Below, piece by piece: positions 16,805-25,128 of a DNA stretch of 37,022 nt. The position numbers and the translations under genes were made by a program. Under the pieces are notes generated by a model. It did not search any database. It saw only the letters and a list, made by a program, of their open reading frames with translations, and was not told the DNA's origin. This DNA comes from Holophagaceae bacterium (GTDB lineage Bacteria; Acidobacteriota; Holophagae; Holophagales; Holophagaceae), in the NCBI GenBank assembly GCA_025353305.1, contig JANXQX010000006.1, positions 1-37,022 on the forward strand, written 5' to 3'. The stretch's first letter is position 1, and every line of letters begins with the position of its first letter.

Positions 16805-17761
16805 ATGGGAGGCTTCTTGTTCCAAATATTATTGAGTGCGGCACCTTGGTGGGCCTGGCTGGGTTTCCATGTTTTCGTGTTCGCCATGCTGGTGCTGGAT
16901 CTGGGAGTGTTCAACCGGAAGGTCCACGCGCCCAGCGTGAAGGAGGCCGCAGCTTGGAGTTGCGTCTGGATCACGCTGGCCCTCGTCTTCAACTTGTTGA
17001 TATTCAAGGTGAAAGGGCCCCAGCAAGGTTTGGAATGGCTCACGGCCTACCTGTTGGAGAAGTCCCTCAGTGTGGACAATCTCTTTGTCTTCGTGCTGAT
17101 CTTTGCCAGTTTCCGGGTGGAACTGCGGCATCAGCACAGGGTTCTTTTCTGGGGGGTGCTGGGCGCGCTGGTGATGCGCGCGGGAATGATCCTGGCGGGA
17201 ACCGCGCTACTGAATCGATTCGAATGGATGATCTATGTTTTCGGTGGTTTCCTGGTTTTTACCGGGATCAAAATGCTGCTCTCCGAAGATCAGGAGCGGG
17301 ATCCTTCCCAGCACCCGGCGGTTCGGGTTTTCAAGCGGATGGTCCCTTTTGACGAAAAGGGTGGTTTTGAGCACTTTTTCTCGATCCATGACGGTCGGTG
17401 CTTCGCCACGCCCATGCTCCTGGTGCTCTTGAGCGTGGAGATCACTGATGTCGTTTTTGCCGTGGACTCCATTCCTGCGGTGCTGGCCGTGACGCGGAAT
17501 CCCTTCGTTGTCTATACCTCCAACGTCTTCGCCATCCTCGGCCTTCGCAGCCTCTATTTCCTGCTGGCGAAGATGATGGACCGCTTCCACCGGCTCAAGA
17601 CAGGGCTCGCGGTCATTTTGGCTTTTGTGGGTGTCAAGATGTGCATCACCGAGTGGATTAAAATTCCCACGGTGGTTTCCCTCCTGGTCATTCTCGCGGT
17701 ATTGATTTTAAGCGTGGCCATCAGCCTGGCTTGGCCGGCAATCTCAGAAGAAGAAGAGTGA
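16805..17761 (+). CDS. TerC/Alx family integral membrane protein
   Basis: A 318-residue protein with about nine membrane spans. Family acidic motifs are present: E-K-S-L-S-V-D-N at 85-92 and V-E-I-T-D-V-V-F-A-V-D-S at 211-222. Members export manganese or are linked to tellurite resistance; Mn2+ export for Alx-type proteins is established in other bacteria. The protein ends in a short acidic tail. The ATG at 16805 has no clear SD; a TTG in frame at 16817 has GGGAGG before it and could be the true start. No room exists for a yybP-ykoY riboswitch in the 28-bp gap upstream. The stop overlaps the ribF start by one base. Confidence 0.92.
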   Translation: MGGFLFQILLSAAPWWAWLGFHVFVFAMLVLDLGVFNRKVHAPSVKEAAAWSCVWITLALVFNLLIFKVKGPQQGLEWLTAYLLEKSLSVDNLFVFVLIFASFRVELRHQHRVLFWGVLGALVMRAGMILAGTALLNRFEWMIYVFGGFLVFTGIKMLLSEDQERDPSQHPAVRVFKRMVPFDEKGGFEHFFSIHDGRCFATPMLLVLLSVEITDVVFAVDSIPAVLAVTRNPFVVYTSNVFAILGLRSLYFLLAKMMDRFHRLKTGLAVILAFVGVKMCITEWIKIPTVVSLLVILAVLILSVAISLAWPAISEEEE

Positions 17762-18699
17762 TGGAAGTCTGGCATCATAAGCTGGAAGCCTCGCCGGCCC
17801 TGGGTCCGCACATTGTGACCCTCGGGAATTTCGATGGCGTCCATCGGGGCCATCGCGAACTGCTGGAACACGCTGCCTCGCGGGCGAGAGAACAAAAGCT
17901 GCCGGCCGCGGTGGTCACCTTTGATCCCCACCCCAAGATAGTCGTGGCGCCGGAACGCAAGCCGCTGTTGCTCATGACGCTGGCGCAGCGCCTCGCGGAA
18001 TTTGACTCCGCGGGGATGGATCTGGCTTGGGTGATCCCCTTCTCCAGGGCTTTTTCAGAATTGAGTCCCGGTGCCTTCCTTCACGAATTGAAACGCACCC
18101 TTTCACCAGTGGAACTGCACGTGGGTCGGGCCTTCGGGTTCGGGCGAAATCGCTCGGGAGATTTTCATACTCTGGAGGCTTGGGGCAAGCAGGCTCCTTG
18201 TGTGGTCTATGCTCATGCCCTGAAGGCGCCAGACGGCGGGCATCTATCCAGCACGCGCATCCGCCAGGCGCTGAATGCAGGGGATGTGGGCCAAGCTTCG
18301 GAGCTTCTTGGCCATCCCTATGTCCTGACGGGAATTGTCGTCGAGGGCGAGCGGCGCGGGCGTCATCTCGGGTTCCCCACGGCGAACCTTCATTGGGAAC
18401 AGGAGCAGCTGCCCGGCCATGGCGTCTATGTCACTGAAGTGCACAGCCGATATTGGAAATCCCCCCGCTTGGGCCTGACAAACATCGGCGAGAAACCAAC
18501 CTTTTCCGGCCAGGCCCTATCAGTGGAAACGTTCCTGCCTGGTTTCGAGGGAGATCTGTATGGGGCTTCATTGGAGCTGCGCTTTCTTCGCCGTATTCGT
18601 GGCGAGCGGCGTTTCGATGACATCGAGGCCCTGCGCGCCCAGATTGCCTCTGATGTGGCGGAAGGCCAGGCATGGTGGGACAATCATCAATTAGGTTGA
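17761..18699 (+). CDS. ribF: Bifunctional riboflavin kinase/FAD synthetase RibF
   Basis: A 312-residue cytoplasmic enzyme that makes FMN and then FAD from riboflavin. The N-terminal adenylyltransferase domain has G-N-F-D-G-V-H-R-G-H (near 23-32) and the S-S-T-R-I-R motif (near 162-167). The C-terminal flavokinase domain has G-R-H-L-G-F-P-T-A-N (near 200-209) and the T-N-I-G-x-x-P-T-F motif (near 240). Length is normal. The ATG overlaps the terC stop (TGATG), so it is coupled to the transporter. The frame is open a little upstream, but only within terC. Confidence 0.96.
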   Translation: MEVWHHKLEASPALGPHIVTLGNFDGVHRGHRELLEHAASRAREQKLPAAVVTFDPHPKIVVAPERKPLLLMTLAQRLAEFDSAGMDLAWVIPFSRAFSELSPGAFLHELKRTLSPVELHVGRAFGFGRNRSGDFHTLEAWGKQAPCVVYAHALKAPDGGHLSSTRIRQALNAGDVGQASELLGHPYVLTGIVVEGERRGRHLGFPTANLHWEQEQLPGHGVYVTEVHSRYWKSPRLGLTNIGEKPTFSGQALSVETFLPGFEGDLYGASLELRFLRRIRGERRFDDIEALRAQIASDVAEGQAWWDNHQLG

Positions 18700-18728
18700 A
18701 TTCAAACCGACTCTCCTGGAGTTCCAGA

Positions 18729-19256
18729 ATGCTGTTGAAATCGCTCTGCACCGCTACCGCTGCCGCCATGCTCTTCGCAACAAGCCTTTCTGCCGACACC
18801 AAGCAGATCACCGCGGCTTCAAAGCCGGTGGAAACGACTGCCGCCAAGCCGGCCGCTGCACCAAGTGGGACCAAAATCGTTGCCATCAAGAAAATGATGG
18901 CCTCCTCCGGTGAAGTGGAGGCCAATGTGGAAGCCGCTCGCCAGTCCATCAAGGCGATGACGAAAAACAGCCCGGGCATCAATCCAAAATTTTGGGAAGA
19001 ACTGGAAAAACGGGTCAACCACGCGGCGTTTGAACAAATGCTGATGGGAGTCAATGATCTCAACTACACGCTTGAGGAGATCCAGGACATAGCCAATTTC
19101 TACGAGTCCGCCGCTGGGAAAGCCTTCCTTAAGAAAAACGGGAAAGTGCTTTCCGAATCCGGTCAGATCCTCCGGGAATACATGGAAAGCAACTCCAAAG
19201 AATTGATGAAGAAGTACTCCCAACCTGCTCCGAAGGCAGGAACCAATAAAAACTGA
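18729..19256 (+). CDS. Secreted DUF2059-domain protein
   Basis: A 175-residue protein with a signal peptide (cleavage probably after S-L-S-A near 21), then a Lys/Ala/Pro-rich linker and a helical domain of about 110 residues. The tail N-F-Y-E-S-A-A-G-K-A-F-L-K-K is the typical DUF2059 signature; the domain has no assigned function. The ATG at 18729 has GGAG eight bases upstream. It follows ribF by 29 bp and probably shares its transcript. One base separates its stop from the stop of the methyltransferase gene on the other strand. Confidence 0.87.
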   Translation: MLLKSLCTATAAAMLFATSLSADTKQITAASKPVETTAAKPAAAPSGTKIVAIKKMMASSGEVEANVEAARQSIKAMTKNSPGINPKFWEELEKRVNHAAFEQMLMGVNDLNYTLEEIQDIANFYESAAGKAFLKKNGKVLSESGQILREYMESNSKELMKKYSQPAPKAGTNKN

Positions 19257-19257
19257 G

Positions 19258-20328
19258 TCAATTTTTCGGTCCCTCCAAACGCCATCCTTCAAGCACTCGA
19301 AACCGCTCGCCCATCATGCCTGGCATGGTGAGTTGCAGCAGGTTCTCCATGCGTTTGATGCGGACCGGAGGTTCCAACGCCTGCCATTGGGCCTCCCATT
19401 GCGCGAGCGGCGCATGGGTTCGGATCCAGCGGCTCAAGGATTCGTGTTTGACCTCCTGTAATCCCGTTTCTTCAAGAATTGCCAAAAGCCTTGTGAAATC
19501 CACGTCCGCAGTGAGATCGCATTCACCTAACGACTCCCACCACTTGCCATCCACCGCATGGCCCTTGAAACGGCGGAGGTCTGCACCTTTGGCCAACAGG
19601 TGCGATGCCTGATCGCCATAGTCGATGGTGATGAAAAGGCCCGCCCGCAGTGCACTCACAAGAGTCGAAGCAACGAGGGGGAGGGTCTCGCACCAAACGC
19701 TTCCATCGCCTAATTCGGTTCCGTCACCTTGGGATTCAAACCAGCCAGCGCTGATGGGTTCATTGTGGGCTTGCCACTCAGGACCGTTTTGCGAGAGCAC
19801 TTCCCGCACCCATTGCTTGCCATCCCAACGCCAGGGTTGCGCGGGCAGGGCATCGAACAATTCGTTGCTGAGGACCGCCCCAAGAAAGGGTTCGATGTCG
19901 TCGGATTCAGCCATGAACTGCGCGCGGCCCGTGGCAAGAAAAGGTGCCAGCGCTTCTTCTGCCGCCATCCTGGCTGCAGTGTTGTCATCCCGGTGGATGT
20001 ATCGCAGCGACGCCGCGAAAGGTCCGGTGGCCGCAGCGAGGATGTCCCTGCCCAGCCATCCGCGGCCCGCGCCGGGTTCCAGTACCGTGAATTCCGCAGG
20101 CCGTTTCAGCCGTTCCCATGCCTGTTCCATGCGCAGCGCCAGCGCTTGTCCCAGCAAGGGCCCTAAGTCGAGTGCGGTGTAGTAATCCTTGCCTTCAAAA
20201 CCCCAGGGTCCGACCGCCCGGCGGTAATACCCGTGCTGCGGATGGTAGAGCGCCAGGGCCATTACATCGGCAGCAGGAACGGGCCCACCGGCCAGTCGGG
20301 CGTCCAGTTCAACAGTCAGCGGGTTCAA
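19258..20328 (-). CDS. SAM-dependent methyltransferase, MidA/NDUFAF7-like (DUF185)
   Basis: A 356-residue class I methyltransferase. The early Y-H-P-Q-H-G-Y-Y motif (28-35) is typical of this group, followed by the SAM-binding V-L-E-P-G-A-G-R-G (82-90) and S-N-E-L-F-D-A-L-P. In mitochondria the homologue methylates an arginine of a complex I subunit; the bacterial role is not established. The start is the TTG at 20328, which overlaps the stop of the exporter gene (TTGA) and has AAGGA seven bases upstream; the open frame extends to 20496 but lies inside the exporter. It ends the stress operon. Confidence 0.87.
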   Translation of the reverse strand: MNPLTVELDARLAGGPVPAADVMALALYHPQHGYYRRAVGPWGFEGKDYYTALDLGPLLGQALALRMEQAWERLKRPAEFTVLEPGAGRGWLGRDILAAATGPFAASLRYIHRDDNTAARMAAEEALAPFLATGRAQFMAESDDIEPFLGAVLSNELFDALPAQPWRWDGKQWVREVLSQNGPEWQAHNEPISAGWFESQGDGTELGDGSVWCETLPLVASTLVSALRAGLFITIDYGDQASHLLAKGADLRRFKGHAVDGKWWESLGECDLTADVDFTRLLAILEETGLQEVKHESLSRWIRTHAPLAQWEAQWQALEPPVRIKRMENLLQLTMPGMMGERFRVLEGWRLEGPKN

Positions 20329-22886
20329 ATCCGTTCCTTTTGCAGGGGCCACTTTTCCAGCAGCCAGGGCAACACCCATTGGGTGATGAGCAAGGCGAGC
20401 GCGACACCCCCGACGCAGGCGAGGCCGAGGCTCCGGAGGCCACGGTAGCTGCTGAAAATAAGACCTCCGAAACCCGCCAGCGTGGTGCCCGCGCAAACAG
20501 CGTTGACCCGCGCCACTTTAGCCGCGGCGTAAGGTTCCAGGCGGGCGCGGTGCAGCAGGTTCAAGGCGGTGTCCACGCTTACCCCCAGCGCGATGGGGAT
20601 GGCCATGAGCGAAAGGAAACTGAAGGGCTCGTTCGTCCAGGCGAGCATGCCCAGCAGACCGATCTGGCCTGCGGCGATGGGCACCAGGGCCAGCACCACG
20701 AAGCGCAAGCGGCGGCCGAAAAATGCAACGATGATAAGGACCAGCGCGAGGGCAACGAACACGGAATCGCGTGTGGCCTGACGCGCTACTTCCTTGATGG
20801 CGGAAAAAAGAGGGCGGGTTCCCACCAATCGCGCGCCATCGGAATCAAGCAACTGCGCGAGCCGGATTTGAGCCTCTTCCGGCAGGCGGATGGGAATGGT
20901 GACCGTGCGGACTTCGGCGATGGAAGTCTTGGACTTCAGTGCTCCGGCCAACGTCCAGCGTTGGGCAATTACAGTCTTTTGGGTGGGTGGGAAAAGTTGT
21001 TGCAGGGATGCGGGCACGGCGAGCGGGTCTTCAAGGCTCCGGCTGAGGGCAGCGAGGGGATGTTCCAGGGCCGTGGGATCAAGGCCCGCGGCGGAGGCAG
21101 CATCCAGGGTGCGGCGGCGCCAGGTATCAGAGGCCAATACGAGCCGCAATTCGGGGCCGGCCTGTTCCCAATCTGGCAGCGGCATGCCCTCCTTCCGCAA
21201 TTTTTCTGCCACGCGATTCCACCGGTTGTGCAACTGCGGCGCATCGTCCAAGGTGAGTTGCAAGGCAAGGGGCTGAAGACTGGAGCCCAGTACTTTTCCA
21301 AGCTTTTCTTGCAGCGCGAGGGCAGGGTTGCCGCCGATGCGAAAGCGGCGCAGGTCGTCTTCCCAGTGCAAGCGATAGGTACCAAGCAAAGCGATGACCA
21401 GCAGCCCCAGGGCCAGCATGGGTTTCCACGTGGCGAGGCGGCGTTGCGAGACTGGCTGGTCTGGTGCTGGCGCGAAGGCTCCGCGGCCCTTGTCCAGGGT
21501 CAGAAGAAGGGGCGGCAACAGCAGGAAGCTGGCGAGGAGACAGGCCAGGAGCCCTAGTCCCGCCGTGATGCCAAGGTCACGAAAACCGGGAAATGGCGCC
21601 ACGATGGCAGAAAGGAAGGCCAGAGAAGTGGCCACGCAACCCATTACCACACCGGGTCCGGTGCCCAGCATGGCCGCGCGCAATGCGACCGGCTTGGTCC
21701 GTCCTGAACGGCGTTCATCGCGATAACGGCTGTAAAGCAGGATGCCAACATCGTCGCCGATGCCCAATAGCACCGCGCCAAAGCCAGCGCTCATCATGTT
21801 CATTTCACCCAAGGACCAGCCCACCAGCCCCAAGGCCCACACCATGCCGACCAGTAGCGGGCCGACCACGAAGCCGAACCCTGAGAGCGTCCGGAATCCA
21901 ATCCAATAGACGAATCCGATGAGTAAAAAGCTGAGCGAAAGGCTGAGCAGGATTTCCTTGGTGAGCCGCTGGGATTCCCAGAAAGCCACCGCGTGAGCAC
22001 CCGTGATCTGCAAGGGGAAAGCCCGATCGCTGTTCGGGGTGAGCGCGGCCTCGACGTCCCTGAGTGTTGCCCGGGCCGGCAGCTCGCCGCTGGCACCCTC
22101 GCCCAACCAGCGGATGATGCGGGCCGTGGCCTTGGCATCGGCACTGGGAAAATCCACCACCAAGGGCACCAGGACATAGCTGCCATCCTTGGATTCGAGA
22201 TACCCAGTCTTCATGCGAAGTGGAAAATTCTTCCCTGCTGATGTGGCACGGAGCAGTGTCTCCTGATCATTGGGAATGAGATCACGCAGGTTCAGGGGAT
22301 CCAGCTGTGCGAAGCGAGCCTGGATGGGATTGGGTGAAGCAAGGGCCTTGGCAGTGTTTTTTAATCGCCGGTTTACTTCGGCGGAATCCAGGAGCGGTTC
22401 CAGGCGGTCGCCAAGGAGCGCAGGCGCCAGGGAGTATAGCTGTTCAGTGATTAGACGGCCCACGGCTGCGTCTCCATCCACCAGGCTTCCAGCCGCCAGC
22501 AGCGGTGGCCAGAGTGAGACGCCCTGGGGACCTGGAACGGGCTGCGGGCCGGAGAGACGCCCTTCGCCACTGAGCCCATTGAGAGGGAGAGTGCCACGAT
22601 CGAGCAAGCGGCTCACCAGGTTTTCCGCCCACTCGCGGCGGGACTCGATCGATGCGACATCACCCTCGGCCACGAGCCACAGCAATTCCTGCTGTCCCAC
22701 CCCGGCTTCAAGGCTGGCGCGCACAACGGGGTGATCGGTGGGCAGCAAACTCATGAGGTCCAGCCGCCTTTCGACTCGCAGCACGCCCCAACCCAAAAAC
22801 ACGGTGAGAAGGGCCGCAAAGACCACGATGCGCCTGGGATGCCGAAGATGAAGCCGCAGCAGGGTACGCAGCAGCCGATTCAGCAT
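20325..22886 (-). CDS. MMPL/RND-family exporter (HpnN-like)
   Basis: An 853-residue inner-membrane transporter built as two similar halves. Each half has one early membrane span, a large periplasmic loop, then a cluster of about five spans; the first half carries G-I-G-D-D-V-G-I-L-L-Y in the proton-relay span, and the second half G-V-S-V-D-T-A-L-N-L. Such proteins export lipids or hydrophobic molecules, hopanoids in the HpnN case. No hopanoid gene is near, so the cargo is open. SD GAGG precedes the ATG; the gap from the DnaC-like gene is 16 bp. Confidence 0.88.
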   Translation of the reverse strand: MLNRLLRTLLRLHLRHPRRIVVFAALLTVFLGWGVLRVERRLDLMSLLPTDHPVVRASLEAGVGQQELLWLVAEGDVASIESRREWAENLVSRLLDRGTLPLNGLSGEGRLSGPQPVPGPQGVSLWPPLLAAGSLVDGDAAVGRLITEQLYSLAPALLGDRLEPLLDSAEVNRRLKNTAKALASPNPIQARFAQLDPLNLRDLIPNDQETLLRATSAGKNFPLRMKTGYLESKDGSYVLVPLVVDFPSADAKATARIIRWLGEGASGELPARATLRDVEAALTPNSDRAFPLQITGAHAVAFWESQRLTKEILLSLSLSFLLIGFVYWIGFRTLSGFGFVVGPLLVGMVWALGLVGWSLGEMNMMSAGFGAVLLGIGDDVGILLYSRYRDERRSGRTKPVALRAAMLGTGPGVVMGCVATSLAFLSAIVAPFPGFRDLGITAGLGLLACLLASFLLLPPLLLTLDKGRGAFAPAPDQPVSQRRLATWKPMLALGLLVIALLGTYRLHWEDDLRRFRIGGNPALALQEKLGKVLGSSLQPLALQLTLDDAPQLHNRWNRVAEKLRKEGMPLPDWEQAGPELRLVLASDTWRRRTLDAASAAGLDPTALEHPLAALSRSLEDPLAVPASLQQLFPPTQKTVIAQRWTLAGALKSKTSIAEVRTVTIPIRLPEEAQIRLAQLLDSDGARLVGTRPLFSAIKEVARQATRDSVFVALALVLIIVAFFGRRLRFVVLALVPIAAGQIGLLGMLAWTNEPFSFLSLMAIPIALGVSVDTALNLLHRARLEPYAAAKVARVNAVCAGTTLAGFGGLIFSSYRGLRSLGLACVGGVALALLITQWVLPWLLEKWPLQKERI

Positions 22887-22902
22887 TGAATCCTCGAACG
22901 TT

Positions 22903-23811
22903 TCACAGATGACTCAACAGGCGATCCAGGGTTGGTTGCAGCAAGACGCGATGACTTTGGCCCAGGCGTCGCAGCAGGCTCGGATCGTTCAGACGACCCA
23001 GTGCATAGCCATCGTCATTCTCCAGGCTCTCAGCCCAGCGCGAAGCGGTGATCACTGTGGGTCGCAGGGCCGCGTAACGGAAATCCAGCAGCTGGGCCAT
23101 GGCCCGGGCCACGCGGATGTCGGTGTCCAAGCGATCCAGATCATCCAGGACCAGGCAGGGCGCTTCCAACAAGGGCGCCATGCGATCCCGCTCGGATTGG
23201 AAATCCTGATTCTGGTAGCTGCGCACATCGTAGTAGGTATCCTTCAATTCCTGGCTGAAAGTCCGCACCGAGACGAAGAGGCCGGGTTTTCCCGTGCGGG
23301 AGCACCATGCACGCAAGGCTGCGGCGGCAAGGCTGGATCTGCCACTGCCAGTGGGGCCATCAATCCACCAGAGATCGGTACTGGCGCGATCTTTTTGAGC
23401 CCAAGCCTGAAACGGCTGGAAACCTGAAGGCTCCTGGGCAGGCCGTATGGTTTTCCAGGTGGTATCGGTGGGTTTCTCGCCACTTGGCGGGCTTTGTGCC
23501 CCGCACTTGTGGACGATGTGGTCCAGCTTGGATGCGATATCGGACCCGAGGGATTCCCGGCCGGCGGCATGCTCCAGTAGCTCCAGGGCCTTGCCAAGGT
23601 TCAACAACACGGACTGGCGGGGATGCCGGTCCTTCCACCACTCCCAAAAACTTTCAAATGTCGATTCAGTGTACCGTTCGGGGATTCCCAGTTCGCTTCC
23701 CGATGAGATCGCGGCATCCGCGCAACCGCAGGCCACGGCGGGCTGCATGGGATCGGGGTCCAAAATGAAGCCCTTTCCGCCGCACCTCGGGCAAGCGGGA
23801 TCCCGCTTCAA
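22903..23811 (-). CDS. DnaC/DnaI-like AAA+ ATPase with N-terminal cysteine motif
   Basis: A 302-residue protein resembling helicase loaders. The N-terminus has C7-P-R-C10-G-G-K-G and C28-G-C30, a likely zinc site. The AAA+ core has Walker A G-P-T-G-S-G-R-S (152-159) in which the usual lysine is Arg158, Walker B C-L-V-L-D-D (219-224) and a sensor-1-like T-V-I-T-A-S-R (252-258). The Lys-to-Arg change may reduce ATP hydrolysis. The TTG start overlaps the sigma-factor stop (TTGA). It could load DnaB, act in DNA repair or be a regulatory ATPase; the neighbours do not decide. Confidence 0.8.
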   Translation of the reverse strand: MKRDPACPRCGGKGFILDPDPMQPAVACGCADAAISSGSELGIPERYTESTFESFWEWWKDRHPRQSVLLNLGKALELLEHAAGRESLGSDIASKLDHIVHKCGAQSPPSGEKPTDTTWKTIRPAQEPSGFQPFQAWAQKDRASTDLWWIDGPTGSGRSSLAAAALRAWCSRTGKPGLFVSVRTFSQELKDTYYDVRSYQNQDFQSERDRMAPLLEAPCLVLDDLDRLDTDIRVARAMAQLLDFRYAALRPTVITASRWAESLENDDGYALGRLNDPSLLRRLGQSHRVLLQPTLDRLLSHL

Positions 23812-24671
23812 GGCAGTTCTCCCCGCAGAAAATCGCCAAGAACTTCCCGCCTTCGCTCACGAATCTTATTGAAAGCCCGTTCTTCGATCTGGCGCACACG
23901 CTCCCTTGAGATGGGCGGAATGAAGCTGCGACCGATCTGCTCCAGCGTCATGGGCTCATGGTTGTTGAGTCCGAAGTGCAGACCCAGGATGCGCCGCTCT
24001 TTTTCAGAAAGACTGTCCAGGCACTTCTGGAGCTGTGAGAGGAAAGCCTCATGGTCCAGGGACCGCATGGCGCTGGGTTGCACTTCCTGCTCCAGGCTGT
24101 CGCCGACCGTGAGGTCCGTGTCGCCCATCCCCTGTTCGGTGGAGATGGTGTTCGTGGTTTGTTGCAGCACCTGGAGCCGGGTCACTTCTTCGGGGGAGAA
24201 ATGACTGGCTTCGGCAATCTCCGCCACGGTCGGCTGGCGGCCGAGGGACTGAGCCAGCTTGCCGGTATGGCGATTGAGCTGCACCAAATGGCCGGCGACC
24301 TTTTGGGGCAGGCGGATCTTGGTGCCATGCTCGGCCAGCGCGTGGAAGATGGCCTGGCGCACCCACCACGATGCATAGGTCAGGAATTTGTTTTCGCGCA
24401 ATGGATCGAATCGCTTGGCGGCCTCTATGAGGCCAAGATTGCCTTCGCTGATGAGATCCAGCAGATCAAGGCCCATGCCTTCAAATTTGCGGGCTTCCTT
24501 CACCACGAAGCGCAGGTTGCCTTCCACAAGTTTTCGCAGGCCCTCGGGATTGCGATCGTCCTGCCACATGTGCCCGTAGAGCCGCTCCTCCAGGGCTGTC
24601 AGCAGTGGCAGGTGGCGGATCGAATCAAAATATTTGTCGAGCGCGCGCTCTTCGAGATGCCGAATGGGCAC
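23808..24671 (-). CDS. RNA polymerase sigma-70 family factor (group 2-like)
   Basis: A 287-residue sigma factor. The GTG at 24671 is chosen because AGGA is six bases upstream; the frame extends 11 codons to a TTG at 24704. Region 1.2 (L-D-K-Y-F-D-S-I), region 2 (N-L-R-F-V-V-K-E-A, then F-L-T-Y-A-S-W-W-V-R-Q-A-I), region 3, and region 4 (S-R-E-R-V-R-Q-I-E-E) are all present. The RpoH box Q-R-K-L-F-F-N-L-R is absent, so despite its neighbours it is closer to RpoD/RpoS-type than to RpoH. The region 4 turn before S-R-E-R reads R-S-F-I-P-P-I, longer by about one residue than usual. It sits 64 bp downstream of hspR. Confidence 0.93.
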   Translation of the reverse strand: MPIRHLEERALDKYFDSIRHLPLLTALEERLYGHMWQDDRNPEGLRKLVEGNLRFVVKEARKFEGMGLDLLDLISEGNLGLIEAAKRFDPLRENKFLTYASWWVRQAIFHALAEHGTKIRLPQKVAGHLVQLNRHTGKLAQSLGRQPTVAEIAEASHFSPEEVTRLQVLQQTTNTISTEQGMGDTDLTVGDSLEQEVQPSAMRSLDHEAFLSQLQKCLDSLSEKERRILGLHFGLNNHEPMTLEQIGRSFIPPISRERVRQIEERAFNKIRERRREVLGDFLRGELP

Positions 24672-24735
24672 AGGGATTCCTGACGGGGAGATTCCAGCAT
24701 ACAAGAGGATCGTTGGAAATTTCGACGGACGATTC

Positions 24736-25128
24736 TTACCGCTTGACGAGTCCCTGGCGCGGCAACCTGACCAGCCCGGTCGATTTCGACGGAGCGCGGG
24801 TCTCGCCGGGATCTAGGCCGGCATCGCGCATGCGTTGCTTCATCGCTTCAAGGGCACCACCCATTTCATCCTGCATCTGCTGCATGCGGCTCCGCAGATC
24901 AAGCACCACCTCCACCCCTGCGAGGTTCACACCCAGGTCGCGGATCAGACTCAGGATGAATTCCAGGCGCTCCAGATTTTCGTCGCTGTAAAGCCGCGTC
25001 TTGCCTTCAGTGCGGCTTGGGCGCAGCAGCCCTTCGCGCTCATAGAGCCGAAGGGTCTGAGGGTGGATGTTATAGCGCGCGGCCACTACGCCGATCATGT
25101 ACACCCCTTGTTTCGGATCACGGCGCAT
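24736..25128 (-). CDS. hspR: Heat-shock repressor HspR (MerR family)
   Basis: A 130-residue MerR-type regulator. The winged helix has H-P-Q-T-L-R-L-Y-E-R-E-G-L-L, the HspR-type recognition helix, followed by T-R-L-Y-S and a coiled-coil helix (about 75-105). In other bacteria HspR represses dnaK operons together with DnaK as co-repressor. Start ATG overlaps the dnaJ stop (TGATG) and has GGAG upstream. The dnaJ-hspR order matches known HspR operons. No classic HAIR site (CTTGAGT-N7-ACTCAAG) is seen upstream of dnaK or dnaJ here. Confidence 0.92.
   Translation of the reverse strand: MRRDPKQGVYMIGVVAARYNIHPQTLRLYEREGLLRPSRTEGKTRLYSDENLERLEFILSLIRDLGVNLAGVEVVLDLRSRMQQMQDEMGGALEAMKQRMRDAGLDPGETRAPSKSTGLVRLPRQGLVKR

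Noticed and set aside
20118..21557. A 479-residue frame antisense to the exporter and methyltransferase.
   Set aside because: Low-complexity Gly/Gln/Arg composition typical of a GC-rich shadow, no domain, and the minus-strand genes are well supported.
23808..24671. Calling the sigma factor RpoH.
   Set aside because: The RpoH-specific Q-R-K-L-F-F-N-L-R box is absent; only the neighbours suggest heat shock.
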